Of a DNA stretch of 35,379 nt, positions 7,035 to 14,992 are shown in pieces. The notes beneath the pieces are model-generated. The model ran no database searches. It had not been told where the DNA came from and saw only the letters and a list, made by a program, of their open reading frames with translations. Each line of letters opens with the position of its first letter. Within the stretch, counting starts at the first letter, position 1. The translations under genes were made by a program, and so were the position numbers. Source of the stretch: Prevotella sp. (GTDB lineage: Bacteria > Bacteroidota > Bacteroidia > Bacteroidales > Bacteroidaceae); contig JAFUVB010000046.1 of assembly GCA_017471245.1 (NCBI GenBank), positions 1 to 35,379 on the forward strand, given 5' to 3'.

Positions 7035-8138
7035 ATGACACGTTCCCAGAAAATCATACGTACCAGTGTAATCGGCATCGTTGCCAATGTGCTGTTGGCA
7101 GCATTCAAGGCAGCCGTGGGCATACTTGCCAGTTCTGTTGCTATCGTGATGGATGCCGTGAACAACCTGAGTGATGCCTTGTCGAGTGTCATCACGATTA
7201 TCGGCACCAAGCTATCAGAACGTCCTGCCGACCGTGAACATCCTTTCGGTTTCGGGCGAGTTGAGTATTTCAGTGCCATTATCATTGCCGTATTGGTATT
7301 GTCGGCAGGTATCACCTCGCTGATTGAATCGGTGAAAAAGATATTCCATCCCACAGAACCGGAATATACTACTGTAACACTTGTTGTTATCGTTGTGGCT
7401 ATCGCTGTGAAACTGCTATTGGGACAATATGTGAAGAAGCAAGGACTGCTGCTGAAAAGCGATGCTCTGATTGCTTCTGGCTCTGATGCGCTTTTCGATG
7501 CAGTCATCACATTGGCAACACTCGTATCTGCCGGCATCATGCTTGTATGGAACGTATCGCTCGACGGTATTTTAGGTGCTCTGATTTCGTTAGTGATTAT
7601 CAAGGCAGGTTTAGAAATGGTTGCTTCGCCTGTCAATGAACTGCTCGGTGCAAAGGTATCCCACGAACTTGTCCACGAAATCAAGCAAGAAGTAAGCGCT
7701 TTTGAGGGTGTTCATGGTGTGTTCGACATTATTCTTCACAACTATGGTCCTAACGTCCTGATAGGTTCCTTGCATGTAAACGTCTATGATACGATGAATG
7801 CTCACGATATTCATGGTCTGACGCGCCGCATAACTGAACAGATGTTCGATAAGCATGGCATCATCATGACAGTAGGCATTTATGCCATTGCCACAGGTGA
7901 GAACAAGCGGAGGCAGCTGCAACACACGATTATGCAAGCAATAGCTAAGCATCAGGAAATCATCCAGGTGCACGGATTCTATTATTTCGAGGATGAACAC
8001 AGGGTATCCGTCGATGTAGTCCCAGACATATCGGTACACGATGAGGCGCTGCTCTCTGATCAGCTCACACAAGAGCTGAAAGAGCTTGTGCTTAACGAAG
8101 AAATAACCATAGTGATTGACCATAATTATAGCGAGTGA
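7035..8138 (+). CDS. Cation diffusion facilitator (CDF) metal exporter
   Basis: The 367-residue inner-membrane protein exports divalent metal ions in exchange for protons. The N-terminal half has about six transmembrane segments. Helix 2 carries MDAVNNLSDA (Asn43, Asp47) and helix 5 carries SGSDALFDA (Asp near 151 and 155). This N-D-D-D transport site, rather than the D-D-H-D of zinc YiiP, resembles manganese exporters of the MntE type; the metal is an inference. REHPFGFGRVEY after helix 2 is typical. The C-terminal domain is cytoplasmic and longer than the minimal family, with a second segment from about residue 285. The stop overlaps the start of the next gene by 4 bp. Confidence 0.93.
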   Translation: MTRSQKIIRTSVIGIVANVLLAAFKAAVGILASSVAIVMDAVNNLSDALSSVITIIGTKLSERPADREHPFGFGRVEYFSAIIIAVLVLSAGITSLIESVKKIFHPTEPEYTTVTLVVIVVAIAVKLLLGQYVKKQGLLLKSDALIASGSDALFDAVITLATLVSAGIMLVWNVSLDGILGALISLVIIKAGLEMVASPVNELLGAKVSHELVHEIKQEVSAFEGVHGVFDIILHNYGPNVLIGSLHVNVYDTMNAHDIHGLTRRITEQMFDKHGIIMTVGIYAIATGENKRRQLQHTIMQAIAKHQEIIQVHGFYYFEDEHRVSVDVVPDISVHDEALLSDQLTQELKELVLNEEITIVIDHNYSE

Positions 8139-8554
8139 TGATGAGATATTTGCTCCGGTTACTATTTGTTTTCGGCATGCTATGGCACATTATCGGCTCT
8201 GGCTATGGGGCCATGGCACAGAGTATGGCTGCCGACAACACAGCAAGCGAAAAGCAGATAAGCCGGCATGAAGACTTCTTCCATAACATGGCAGAAGAAC
8301 CGCAGAGCCCTATCGGCACAAGTCTGTGCTCGCCGCCCTTCTCTCATCGCGTGGTTTCTTCCCGTCCCGCACGGCTTTTGCCAACATACGGCGGCAAAAA
8401 CAGCCATTCAAGTTGTCGATGCGCTTCGGGCAACATTCACCATCTATCCATACAAGCCATCAATACCCTAAGGCGAAGGAAGGCTGGACTTCGTCCAGGG
8501 TTTTCGTCTCCGCGCTTCTATTACGTTATCGCGCTGAGACGCATTCTTTGTTAG
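8135..8554 (+). CDS. Small exported protein overlapping the CDF gene
   Basis: The 139-residue frame starts within the CDF stop (GTGATGATG), implying coupled translation. Residues 1-28 form a signal peptide (RYLLRLLFVFGMLWHIIG core, AMAQ cleavage). The mature part has an acidic stretch, then a basic tail with LLPTYGGKN, RRRKAGLRPGFSSPR and YYVIALRRILC. I have a vague impression of similar RYYVIALRR endings on small Bacteroidales proteins but cannot name a family. The Ser/Cys-rich middle is unusual. It may be a genuine small exported protein or a partly spurious frame beyond the signal peptide. Confidence 0.55.
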   Translation: MMMRYLLRLLFVFGMLWHIIGSGYGAMAQSMAADNTASEKQISRHEDFFHNMAEEPQSPIGTSLCSPPFSHRVVSSRPARLLPTYGGKNSHSSCRCASGNIHHLSIQAINTLRRRKAGLRPGFSSPRFYYVIALRRILC

Positions 8555-8630
8555 CAGGCTTCTTTCTTTGGAAAATGGAAGGAGGAAAGGAAACCTACAT
8601 TTTATAACAAAGAATAAAACAATTCATTTT

Positions 8631-9026
8631 ATGGCAAATATCAAAAATCTGCAGATGTGGAATACCATCTGCTATGATTCACGTATAAGTATCAGCAAGT
8701 CAATGTTTGGCCTGCGCACCACAGCTATCTATCAACCCACTAACAGCATCATAGATGCACGCACTGTAGAATACTCACCGCCCGACGGCGAATCTCTAAA
8801 GAGAATACTCACTTCACCGCGAACAAACATTAGTTCGGCTATCGGCAATTTTCATCCACAACCAGTGCCAAACGGCAACTATATGGCAGAACTCTGCATG
8901 TCGCGCGACGGGGCTTTTGTAGTTGTCCAGATCCTCCAGTATCAGCAACTGAGATACAACCCCGTTACTGAAGTGCTTATCTTTGAGGGTGACGATGCGC
9001 ATAAAGTGAAACAGTTGTTCCTGTAA
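8631..9026 (+). CDS. Conserved-looking hypothetical protein
   Basis: The 131-residue protein starts MANIKNLQMWNTICYDSRIS. The frame opens earlier (8568), but the ATG at 8631 follows an A-rich leader, better for this organism. The sequence is mixed alpha/beta with no signal peptide or membrane segment. It has a polar middle (PDGESLKRILTSPRTNISSA) and a C-terminal half with AFVVVQILQYQQLRYNPVTE, then VLIFEGDDAHKVKQLFL. I do not recognise the family. It ends just before a bidirectional terminator and converges on nqrF. Confidence 0.7.
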   Translation: MANIKNLQMWNTICYDSRISISKSMFGLRTTAIYQPTNSIIDARTVEYSPPDGESLKRILTSPRTNISSAIGNFHPQPVPNGNYMAELCMSRDGAFVVVQILQYQQLRYNPVTEVLIFEGDDAHKVKQLFL

Positions 9027-9040
9027 TAAGAAACAAAAAC

Positions 9041-9076
9041 AAGCCCGAGGCGACGACGTTGCATCACCTCGGGCTT
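9041..9076. terminator. Bidirectional hairpin terminator between the hypothetical gene and nqrF
   Basis: AAGCCCGAGG (9041-9050) and CCTCGGGCTT (9067-9076) form a perfect 10-bp GC-rich stem with a 16-nt loop between converging genes. A-rich sequence on the left serves the minus strand as a T-tract. Confidence 0.75.
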
Positions 9077-9096
9077 ATCATATTATAGAATAACGC

Positions 9097-10362
9097 CTAT
9101 CCGCCAAAGTTGTCGTACATAATGCTCTCGGGATCCACTCCCAAAGAATCGAGCATCTGCACTACGGCATTCGACATCGGGCCAGGACCGCACATGTAAT
9201 ACTCCACATCCTCCGGGGCCTCATGATCCTTCAGGTAAGTGTTATACATCACCTGATGGACAAAACCCGGAGTATATTTCACACCAGCAGCATCAGCAGC
9301 AGGATCAGGACGGTCGAGAGCAAGATGGAAATGGAAATTTTGGAATTCCTTTTCCAAACCGAGGAAGTCGTCAAGATAGAACACTTCGTTAAGAGCACGT
9401 GCTCCATAGAAGTAGTGCATCTCGCGATCAGTGGTATGAAGCGTCTTTGTCATGTGCATGATCTGTGCACGCAACGGAGCCATACCAGCACCACCGCCTA
9501 CCCAGATCATCTCTTTCTTCGAGTCGAAGTGAGGATGGAAGTCTCCGAATGGTCCGCTCATGATCACTTTATCGCCAGGTTTCAGCGAGAAGATATAAGA
9601 AGATGCGATACCAGGATTCACATCCATAAATCCGCTCTTGTCTGGCTTGAACGGCGGAGTTGCAATTCTTACTGTCAGCATGAACACATCACCCTCTGCC
9701 GGATAGTTAGCCATTGAATATGCACGTATAGTGGGTTCAGGGTTGACACACTTCAATGGGAACAAACCGAACTTCTCCCAAGATGGAAGATACTCATCAC
9801 CAATCAATGACTTGTCAATGTCCTTGTCATAGTCCATTGTGAAGGCTGGTATTTTGATCTGTGCATAAGATCCCGGAATGAAGTCCATGTGTTCTCCCTT
9901 GGGCAGTTGCACCTTGAACTCCTTAATGAACGTAGCAACGTTCTTGTTAGAGATTACCGTACACTCATATTCCTTCACACCAAGGATTGACTCGTCAACA
10001 TGAATTTTCAAGTCGCCTTTCACCTTACATTGGCAACCAAGCCGCCAATGGTTCTTGATTTCTTTGCGTGTAAAGTGGGGCTTCTCGGAATCGAGGATTT
10101 CTCCCCCACCCTCAAGCACCTGCACTTTGCACTGCCCGCACGATGCCTTTCCTCCACATGCACTAGGCAAGAAAATGCCATTCTCATTGAGTGTAGACAT
10201 TAGGTTATTACCTTGCGCTACAGAAATTGTACGGTCGCCGTTGATCTCAATATTCACATTGCCGCTCGGTGAAAGATATTTCTTCGCCACGAGCAGGATA
10301 ATCACCAGAAGGAGTATCACGATGAGGAATACCCCAATGCTATATGCTATAAACTGTCCCAT
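9097..10362 (-). CDS. nqrF: Na+-translocating NADH:quinone oxidoreductase subunit F
   Basis: The 421-residue subunit takes electrons from NADH and feeds the Na+-NQR complex. Residues 3-26 are the single membrane anchor. A 2Fe-2S ferredoxin domain follows, with Cys69, Cys75 and Cys78 (SACGGKASCGQC) and the fourth cysteine in LGCQCKV near 110. The reductase domain has the FAD motif RAYSMANYP, the GPFGDFHP region, and the NADH-binding VGGGAGMAPLRAQ and YYMCGPGPM segments, ending in the family-typical YDNFGG. It is the last gene of the complete nqr operon, 5 bp after nqrE, and ends at the hairpin at 9041-9076. Confidence 0.98.
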   Translation of the reverse strand: MGQFIAYSIGVFLIVILLLVIILLVAKKYLSPSGNVNIEINGDRTISVAQGNNLMSTLNENGIFLPSACGGKASCGQCKVQVLEGGGEILDSEKPHFTRKEIKNHWRLGCQCKVKGDLKIHVDESILGVKEYECTVISNKNVATFIKEFKVQLPKGEHMDFIPGSYAQIKIPAFTMDYDKDIDKSLIGDEYLPSWEKFGLFPLKCVNPEPTIRAYSMANYPAEGDVFMLTVRIATPPFKPDKSGFMDVNPGIASSYIFSLKPGDKVIMSGPFGDFHPHFDSKKEMIWVGGGAGMAPLRAQIMHMTKTLHTTDREMHYFYGARALNEVFYLDDFLGLEKEFQNFHFHLALDRPDPAADAAGVKYTPGFVHQVMYNTYLKDHEAPEDVEYYMCGPGPMSNAVVQMLDSLGVDPESIMYDNFGG

Positions 10363-10367
10363 ATCTA

Positions 10368-10994
10368 CTAAATATTAAGTCCGCTAAAGCACATCATGGC
10401 CATTGCCATGAGTCCCACGGTGATAAACACAATGCCGAGTCCCTGTAAAGGTTTAGGCACATCACAATATTGCATCTTTTCACGAATTGCACCTAATGCT
10501 ACAATTGCCAATGTCCAGCCTATACCAGAACCAAATCCATACACGATAGCATCCCATACCGAAGTAATGGCTTGCGAATTAGATGGATCCATTAATATGC
10601 GCTGTTGCATGAAGAGAGATGCACCCATGATGGCACAGTTCACTGCTATCAAAGGCAGGAAGATACCCAATGCCGCATAGAGTGATGGCGAGTATTTTTC
10701 TACAGTCATCTCCACGAGCTGAACCATTCCGGCAATGACGGCAATGAAAAGAATGAATGAAAGATACGATAGGTCTACTCCTGCAACAAGACAGTCGGGA
10801 CCCAGTACCTTGGTTTGCAACAGATAATTAACAGGAACGGTGACTGTGAGCACAAATGTCACGGCCATTCCCAACCCCAATGATGTCTTCACAGTCTTCG
10901 ACACGGCAAGATAGGAACACATGCCGAGGAAGAAAGCGAAAATCATATTGTCGACGAATATCGACCGGAATAATAAACTTATTGCGTGTTCCAT
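10368..10994 (-). CDS. nqrE: Na+-translocating NADH:quinone oxidoreductase subunit E
   Basis: The 208-residue integral membrane subunit has six hydrophobic segments. [20 protein letters not shown] and [20 protein letters not shown] at the N-terminus and [20 protein letters not shown] near the C-terminus are family signatures. NqrD and NqrE are paralogous with inverted topology and carry an iron-sulfur centre between them through conserved cysteines such as the one in GMCSYLAVS. Three base pairs separate it from nqrD, and nqrF follows after 5 bp. Confidence 0.98.
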   Translation of the reverse strand: MEHAISLLFRSIFVDNMIFAFFLGMCSYLAVSKTVKTSLGLGMAVTFVLTVTVPVNYLLQTKVLGPDCLVAGVDLSYLSFILFIAVIAGMVQLVEMTVEKYSPSLYAALGIFLPLIAVNCAIMGASLFMQQRILMDPSNSQAITSVWDAIVYGFGSGIGWTLAIVALGAIREKMQYCDVPKPLQGLGIVFITVGLMAMAMMCFSGLNI

Positions 10995-10997
10995 AAC

Positions 10998-11621
10998 TTA
11001 TTTCTCCTTATAAAAGTATGCACGATGAACCCAAATAACACACCCAACGAGGATAAGAGCCATGGCGGGCATGGTCATCATACCGTTGTTGACATAACCC
11101 CAATCGTAGCAGGCTTCAGGTATTATCTGAAAACCTAACAGAGAACCGCGTCCGAGGAATTCGCGAACAGCTCCCACGATAACAAGAATCATAGCATAGC
11201 CAAGACCGTTGCCTACGCCATCAAGGAATGATGGCCATGGTTTGTTCATCATGGCAAAGGCTTCAAGGCGTCCCATGAGAATGCAATTGGTGATAATCAG
11301 ACCCACATACACGCTCAGCTGCACACTAACATCATAGGCAAATGCCTTCAGTATCTGCGATACTATGGTCACAAGAGCAGCGACAACCACCAACTGCACC
11401 ACAATACGGATGCGGTTCGGAATGGTGTTACGGATGATAGAGATAATGACATTGGCAAAAGCCGTAATCACAGTCACGGCGAGACCCATCACAATGGCAG
11501 GCTTCAGCTGCGAAGTGACGGCGAGCGCCGAGCATATACCCAATACTTGTCCAAGTATAGGATGGTCGAGGTTCAACGGATTAGTAAATACCTCTTTATT
11601 TTGTTTACTGAATAGTGCCAT
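10998..11621 (-). CDS. nqrD: Na+-translocating NADH:quinone oxidoreductase subunit D
   Basis: Using ATG 11621, the 207-residue subunit starts MALFSKQNKEVFTNPLNLDH. The frame is open a further 10 codons, but that would overlap nqrC. A GGAGGAG site lies about 8 nt upstream of 11621, and nqrC ends at 11626. Six membrane segments are visible, with PILGQVLGICSALAVTSQLK at the start and GNGLGYAMILVIVGAVREFLG later, as in the family. The Cys in GICSALAV is a candidate ligand of the iron-sulfur site shared with NqrE. Confidence 0.97.
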   Translation of the reverse strand: MALFSKQNKEVFTNPLNLDHPILGQVLGICSALAVTSQLKPAIVMGLAVTVITAFANVIISIIRNTIPNRIRIVVQLVVVAALVTIVSQILKAFAYDVSVQLSVYVGLIITNCILMGRLEAFAMMNKPWPSFLDGVGNGLGYAMILVIVGAVREFLGRGSLLGFQIIPEACYDWGYVNNGMMTMPAMALILVGCVIWVHRAYFYKEK

Positions 11622-11625
11622 AGAT

Positions 11626-12303
11626 TTACTCCTCCTCTGCTTTTGGTTCAACTTTCACACTATCGGAATTGACTACGCTTTCAATCAGTGAGCCAACGGC
11701 ATAGTTCTTCAGAGGCTGCAAACCAGCCTTCAGCATGGCATCCACACCGTTTGAAGTCAGCGTTGCACCTGTCACGCAATCCACCTGCGTCTCAGGGTCA
11801 TCCACCTTCTTCACCACGGAAAGGACAACTTTGCCATCCTCGCCAAAGATTTTCTTGCCGATGAACTTCTCCTGCCAGGCTTGAGAGTCCTTAATCTCTG
11901 CACCAAGACCAGCTGTTTCACTCTCATGGTTGAAATAAGCTCCATAAACCTTACCTTCGTTGTCGATGGAAACATAACCGCTGATGCCGCCCCAAAGACC
12001 CATGCCTTTCAGACCAGCCACAACAATATCCTTGCCATTGACATTGCACTCGTAGACCTTCTGACCTTCTACATCCTTCTCTTCTTTCACCACCTCTGCA
12101 TACTTGGCCTCAGCCTCTGCACCATCGAGGTCACGAATATTAAGCGAATAGAGAATCTGCTTTTTCACGTCAAGAGCCACGTTTGCATCCTGCATGGGCT
12201 TCAGTGCCTGATAGACAAAGGCAAGCAGGAAGGCGACGATGATCACAAGTATCGTACTATATAAAATAATGTACGCGTTTGAGTTTGTATTCAGTTTACT
12301 CAT
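11626..12303 (-). CDS. nqrC: Na+-translocating NADH:quinone oxidoreductase subunit C
   Basis: The 225-residue subunit has one N-terminal membrane helix (YIILYSTILVIIVAFLLAFV) and a large periplasmic FMN-binding domain. The covalent flavinylation site is DCVTGATLTSNGVD near residue 178, where ApbE attaches FMN to threonine. GLGAEIKDSQAWQEKFIGK is a family signature. The C-terminal tail is acidic (KVEPKAEEE). It overlaps nqrB by 4 bp (ATGA). No apbE gene lies in this window. Confidence 0.97.
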   Translation of the reverse strand: MSKLNTNSNAYIILYSTILVIIVAFLLAFVYQALKPMQDANVALDVKKQILYSLNIRDLDGAEAEAKYAEVVKEEKDVEGQKVYECNVNGKDIVVAGLKGMGLWGGISGYVSIDNEGKVYGAYFNHESETAGLGAEIKDSQAWQEKFIGKKIFGEDGKVVLSVVKKVDDPETQVDCVTGATLTSNGVDAMLKAGLQPLKNYAVGSLIESVVNSDSVKVEPKAEEE

Positions 12304-13454
12304 TTTGTACCTCCTCTCTTCAAACGTTTCGAGATATTGCGCTCCACAACAAAATGATCAATTGTTGGAGCAATCATGTTACCAAAGAAGATGGCAAGCA
12401 TCATACCCTCCGGATAGCCTGCATTCATTACACGAATGATAATCGCCATGGCACCGATGATGAAACCATAGAAATACTGTCCTGTAGTGGTGCGGCATGA
12501 GGTGACAGGATCGGTAGCCATGAACACAGCACCAAAGGCAAAACCACCAAGAATAAAATGGTGCCACCACGTCATTGACTGACCTGTAGACTGGAAAATG
12601 AGTGCCATGACAGCACCTCCGACAAATACGCTCAGCATCGTACGCCAAGAGGCAATACCTGTCCAAAGCAGAATAACGGCACCGATTGCAATCGCAATCA
12701 CGCTCGTCTCGCCAATAGAGCCAGGAATGAAACCGCAAATCATATCACAGATACTTGCATCGGGAGCTATTCCCTGCCCTATCTGCCCCAATGGAGTGGC
12801 GGCCGTGAAGGTATCAGGCAGCGTGTTGCCAAGACCGAAAATGGAATCCTGTGCCACCCATATTGTGTCGCCAGTCATTTTCGAGGGATAGGCAAAGAAC
12901 AAGAACATACGTGCAGCAATGGCAGGATTGAAGATGTTCATACCTGTTCCTCCGAAGATCTCCTTACAGAATATCACCGAGAAAGCACAAGCCAATGCCA
13001 GCATCCATAACGGACAACCGATAGGGATAATCAATGGGATGATAATACCTGAAACAAGATATCCTTCTTGAATTTCTTCACCTTTCCACTGAGCCCATGC
13101 GAACTCAATGCCAAGACCGACGATGTAAGAAACGAGAATCTTGGGTAATACGGCGAAGAACCCATAGAAGAAAACCTCAAAAGACGAGGCACTTGCCAAG
13201 GTTCCAGCTGCCGCGAAATTCTGATATCCCACATTATACATACCAAACAGCATGGCGGGCATCAACGCAATCACAACCATGCTCATAATACGCTTCGAGT
13301 CAATGGCATCGTGGATGTTGACCCCACTCTTTGCCGTTGTGTTCGGAACAAAGAGGAATGTCTCGAATCCATCGAAAATACTCCGGAAGGCATGCAGCTT
13401 TCCGCCGGGCTCGAAGTTTGGTTTGATGTTATCAAAATATTTCTTTAATGACAT
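12300..13454 (-). CDS. nqrB: Na+-translocating NADH:quinone oxidoreductase subunit B
   Basis: The 384-residue integral membrane subunit is the core of the sodium pathway, binds riboflavin and FMN, and lies next to the quinone site. Hydrophobic helices run through the protein, with family stretches NPAIAARMFLFFAYPSKMTG, GGFAFGAVFMATDPVTSC and IRVMNAGYPEGMMLAIFFGN. The covalent FMN site should be the Thr near 219, in DTFTAATPLGQ; the usual S/TGAT is here TAAT. It is 26 bp downstream of nqrA and overlaps nqrC by 4 bp. Confidence 0.98.
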   Translation of the reverse strand: MSLKKYFDNIKPNFEPGGKLHAFRSIFDGFETFLFVPNTTAKSGVNIHDAIDSKRIMSMVVIALMPAMLFGMYNVGYQNFAAAGTLASASSFEVFFYGFFAVLPKILVSYIVGLGIEFAWAQWKGEEIQEGYLVSGIIIPLIIPIGCPLWMLALACAFSVIFCKEIFGGTGMNIFNPAIAARMFLFFAYPSKMTGDTIWVAQDSIFGLGNTLPDTFTAATPLGQIGQGIAPDASICDMICGFIPGSIGETSVIAIAIGAVILLWTGIASWRTMLSVFVGGAVMALIFQSTGQSMTWWHHFILGGFAFGAVFMATDPVTSCRTTTGQYFYGFIIGAMAIIIRVMNAGYPEGMMLAIFFGNMIAPTIDHFVVERNISKRLKRGGTK

Positions 13455-13480
13455 AATCTTTTCTGTTTATACGTTAACAA

Positions 13481-14827
13481 TTATGCATTTTCCTTGCGAA
13501 GCATGTCAAGACCCTCTCGCACAATTCGTTGCAATTCAAGTTTAGAACTGTCAACAAACTCAGCAAGCGCAAAGTCCTCAGGACTGACTTCATAAATTCC
13601 CAACTGCTCCATTCTGTCGATGTCACCTGCAATGATGGCTTTGATGAGATATTCACCATATATATCCATCGGTAGCACACGGTCATACTCGCCACTCATT
13701 ATCATGTGGCGCTCACCGCCTTTCACACGAGCATCGAGTGCATATTCCCTTTTTTCTAACAACCATGAAAAATAGCTGCGGTTCACAGAGAACTGTTTGA
13801 AACGTGGAAGTATCCAGCCAAACATCTCATCGGCATCATCGCCTTCTTTTATCACGGTAATCTCAGAAACATGAGCTCCCAGATAGTCGTTCATGCCGCA
13901 TGGCTTTCCAGTAAGAACATTTCCATTGATGATACGCACATTTCCCTTCCTGACACGACCATCCAGCAAATCGCCAATACAAGTACCGACGAGCACATCA
14001 GCATAAGCGGGATCATCAATCTCACTTCCTGCAAGGGCTATTGTGCGGAGAAGGTTCACTTTGCCAGTGTTGAACAAGCGCCCGAAGAATATCACGGCAG
14101 ACGGATCGACTGTCCACACGGTCTCTCCCTTATTGACTGGGGACAGATGGTTGATCTGCACGCCAACGTTTCCTGCTGGACAAGGACCGTCGAACACATT
14201 CACTTCAACATCCTTTGCCTGGATAAGAACAGGAGAAGTCTGTTTACTTCCAATACCCAGATAAGTTTTAGCAATCTTCGACAGTGCGGTAAGACCCGTC
14301 TGGAAATCTTCTTCGTTGCCTTTCAGCTCGAATTCGAAATCAGCAGCAAGTGGTTTGTCGCGCAATGCACTCACAAAGATTGCTTTTGGAGCCGTTTCAG
14401 GATTGGTCGTAATGGCGTAAGGCAACTGGTCGATGTAGCCGAACAACCCAGCATCGAGCAGGGCGCGCTTCACTTCTTCACCAGAAAGACGGCTGACATC
14501 TTTTTTGCCGAAATCGACAAACTGTTGATCTGCATCCGTCTTCACTTTCACACACATCACTTTTCTGCGCTCTCCCCTCTCAACGGCAATCACCTCCCCA
14601 CTGGCGGGCGATGCAAACTTCACATCAGGATAGCGTTTGTCAACAAACAAAGCATCCCCGGCTTTGACATGATCACCCTCTTTTACAACTACTTTTGGAA
14701 CCATTCCCACGAAAGAATCCGGGACGAGCGCAATTTCACGTCCCTGACTGATTGGGATTTTCTTTTCAGCAGGTTTTCCAAGAAGGTGAATGTCTAAGCC
14801 TTTTCGTAGCTTAATAACATTTGCCAT
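13481..14827 (-). CDS. nqrA: Na+-translocating NADH:quinone oxidoreductase subunit A
   Basis: The 448-residue cytoplasmic subunit lies on the membrane face of the complex. MANVIKLRKGLDIHLLGKPA, VPDSFVGMVPKVVVKEGDHV and KAGDALFVDKRYPDVKFASP are the NqrA N-terminal signature, which includes a biotinyl-lipoyl-like fold. HLSPVNKGETVWTVDPSAV and ERHMIMSGEYDRVLPMDIYG are characteristic later segments. It is the first gene of nqrABCDEF, with a -7 box 70 bp upstream. The complex couples NADH oxidation and menaquinone or ubiquinone reduction to sodium export. Confidence 0.98.
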   Translation of the reverse strand: MANVIKLRKGLDIHLLGKPAEKKIPISQGREIALVPDSFVGMVPKVVVKEGDHVKAGDALFVDKRYPDVKFASPASGEVIAVERGERRKVMCVKVKTDADQQFVDFGKKDVSRLSGEEVKRALLDAGLFGYIDQLPYAITTNPETAPKAIFVSALRDKPLAADFEFELKGNEEDFQTGLTALSKIAKTYLGIGSKQTSPVLIQAKDVEVNVFDGPCPAGNVGVQINHLSPVNKGETVWTVDPSAVIFFGRLFNTGKVNLLRTIALAGSEIDDPAYADVLVGTCIGDLLDGRVRKGNVRIINGNVLTGKPCGMNDYLGAHVSEITVIKEGDDADEMFGWILPRFKQFSVNRSYFSWLLEKREYALDARVKGGERHMIMSGEYDRVLPMDIYGEYLIKAIIAGDIDRMEQLGIYEVSPEDFALAEFVDSSKLELQRIVREGLDMLRKENA

Positions 14828-14896
14828 AGCTTTAATTAATTATATGAAAAATAATAATTCATGAACAATCGTTGCTTTGAACAAGCAATCCGCACG

Positions 14897-14904
14897 CAAA
14901 GATA
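14897..14904 (-). promoter_or_regulatory. Bacteroidetes -7 promoter box for nqrABCDEF
   Basis: The minus strand reads TATCTTTG, matching TAnnTTTG. Transcription should start near 14890, giving a leader of about 60 nt before the nqrA ATG. Confidence 0.7.
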
Positions 14905-14969
14905 AACAATTTTTTGCAAATATCGAAGAAAAAATAGACGAATTATCACATATTCCGAATAAAAAGATG

Positions 14970-14977
14970 TATATTTG
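14970..14977 (+). promoter_or_regulatory. Bacteroidetes -7 promoter box just before the TamB-like gene
   Basis: TATATTTG matches TAnnTTTG. The predicted start near 14984 is only about 9 nt before the TTG start codon, so the mRNA would be almost leaderless. Confidence 0.6.
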
Positions 14978-14992
14978 TACCGAATTTAGGAA

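Noticed and set aside
6836-7684. 282-codon minus-strand frame opposite the CDF gene
   Set aside because: Ser/Thr/Ala-rich antisense of the CDF membrane domain without its own signals.
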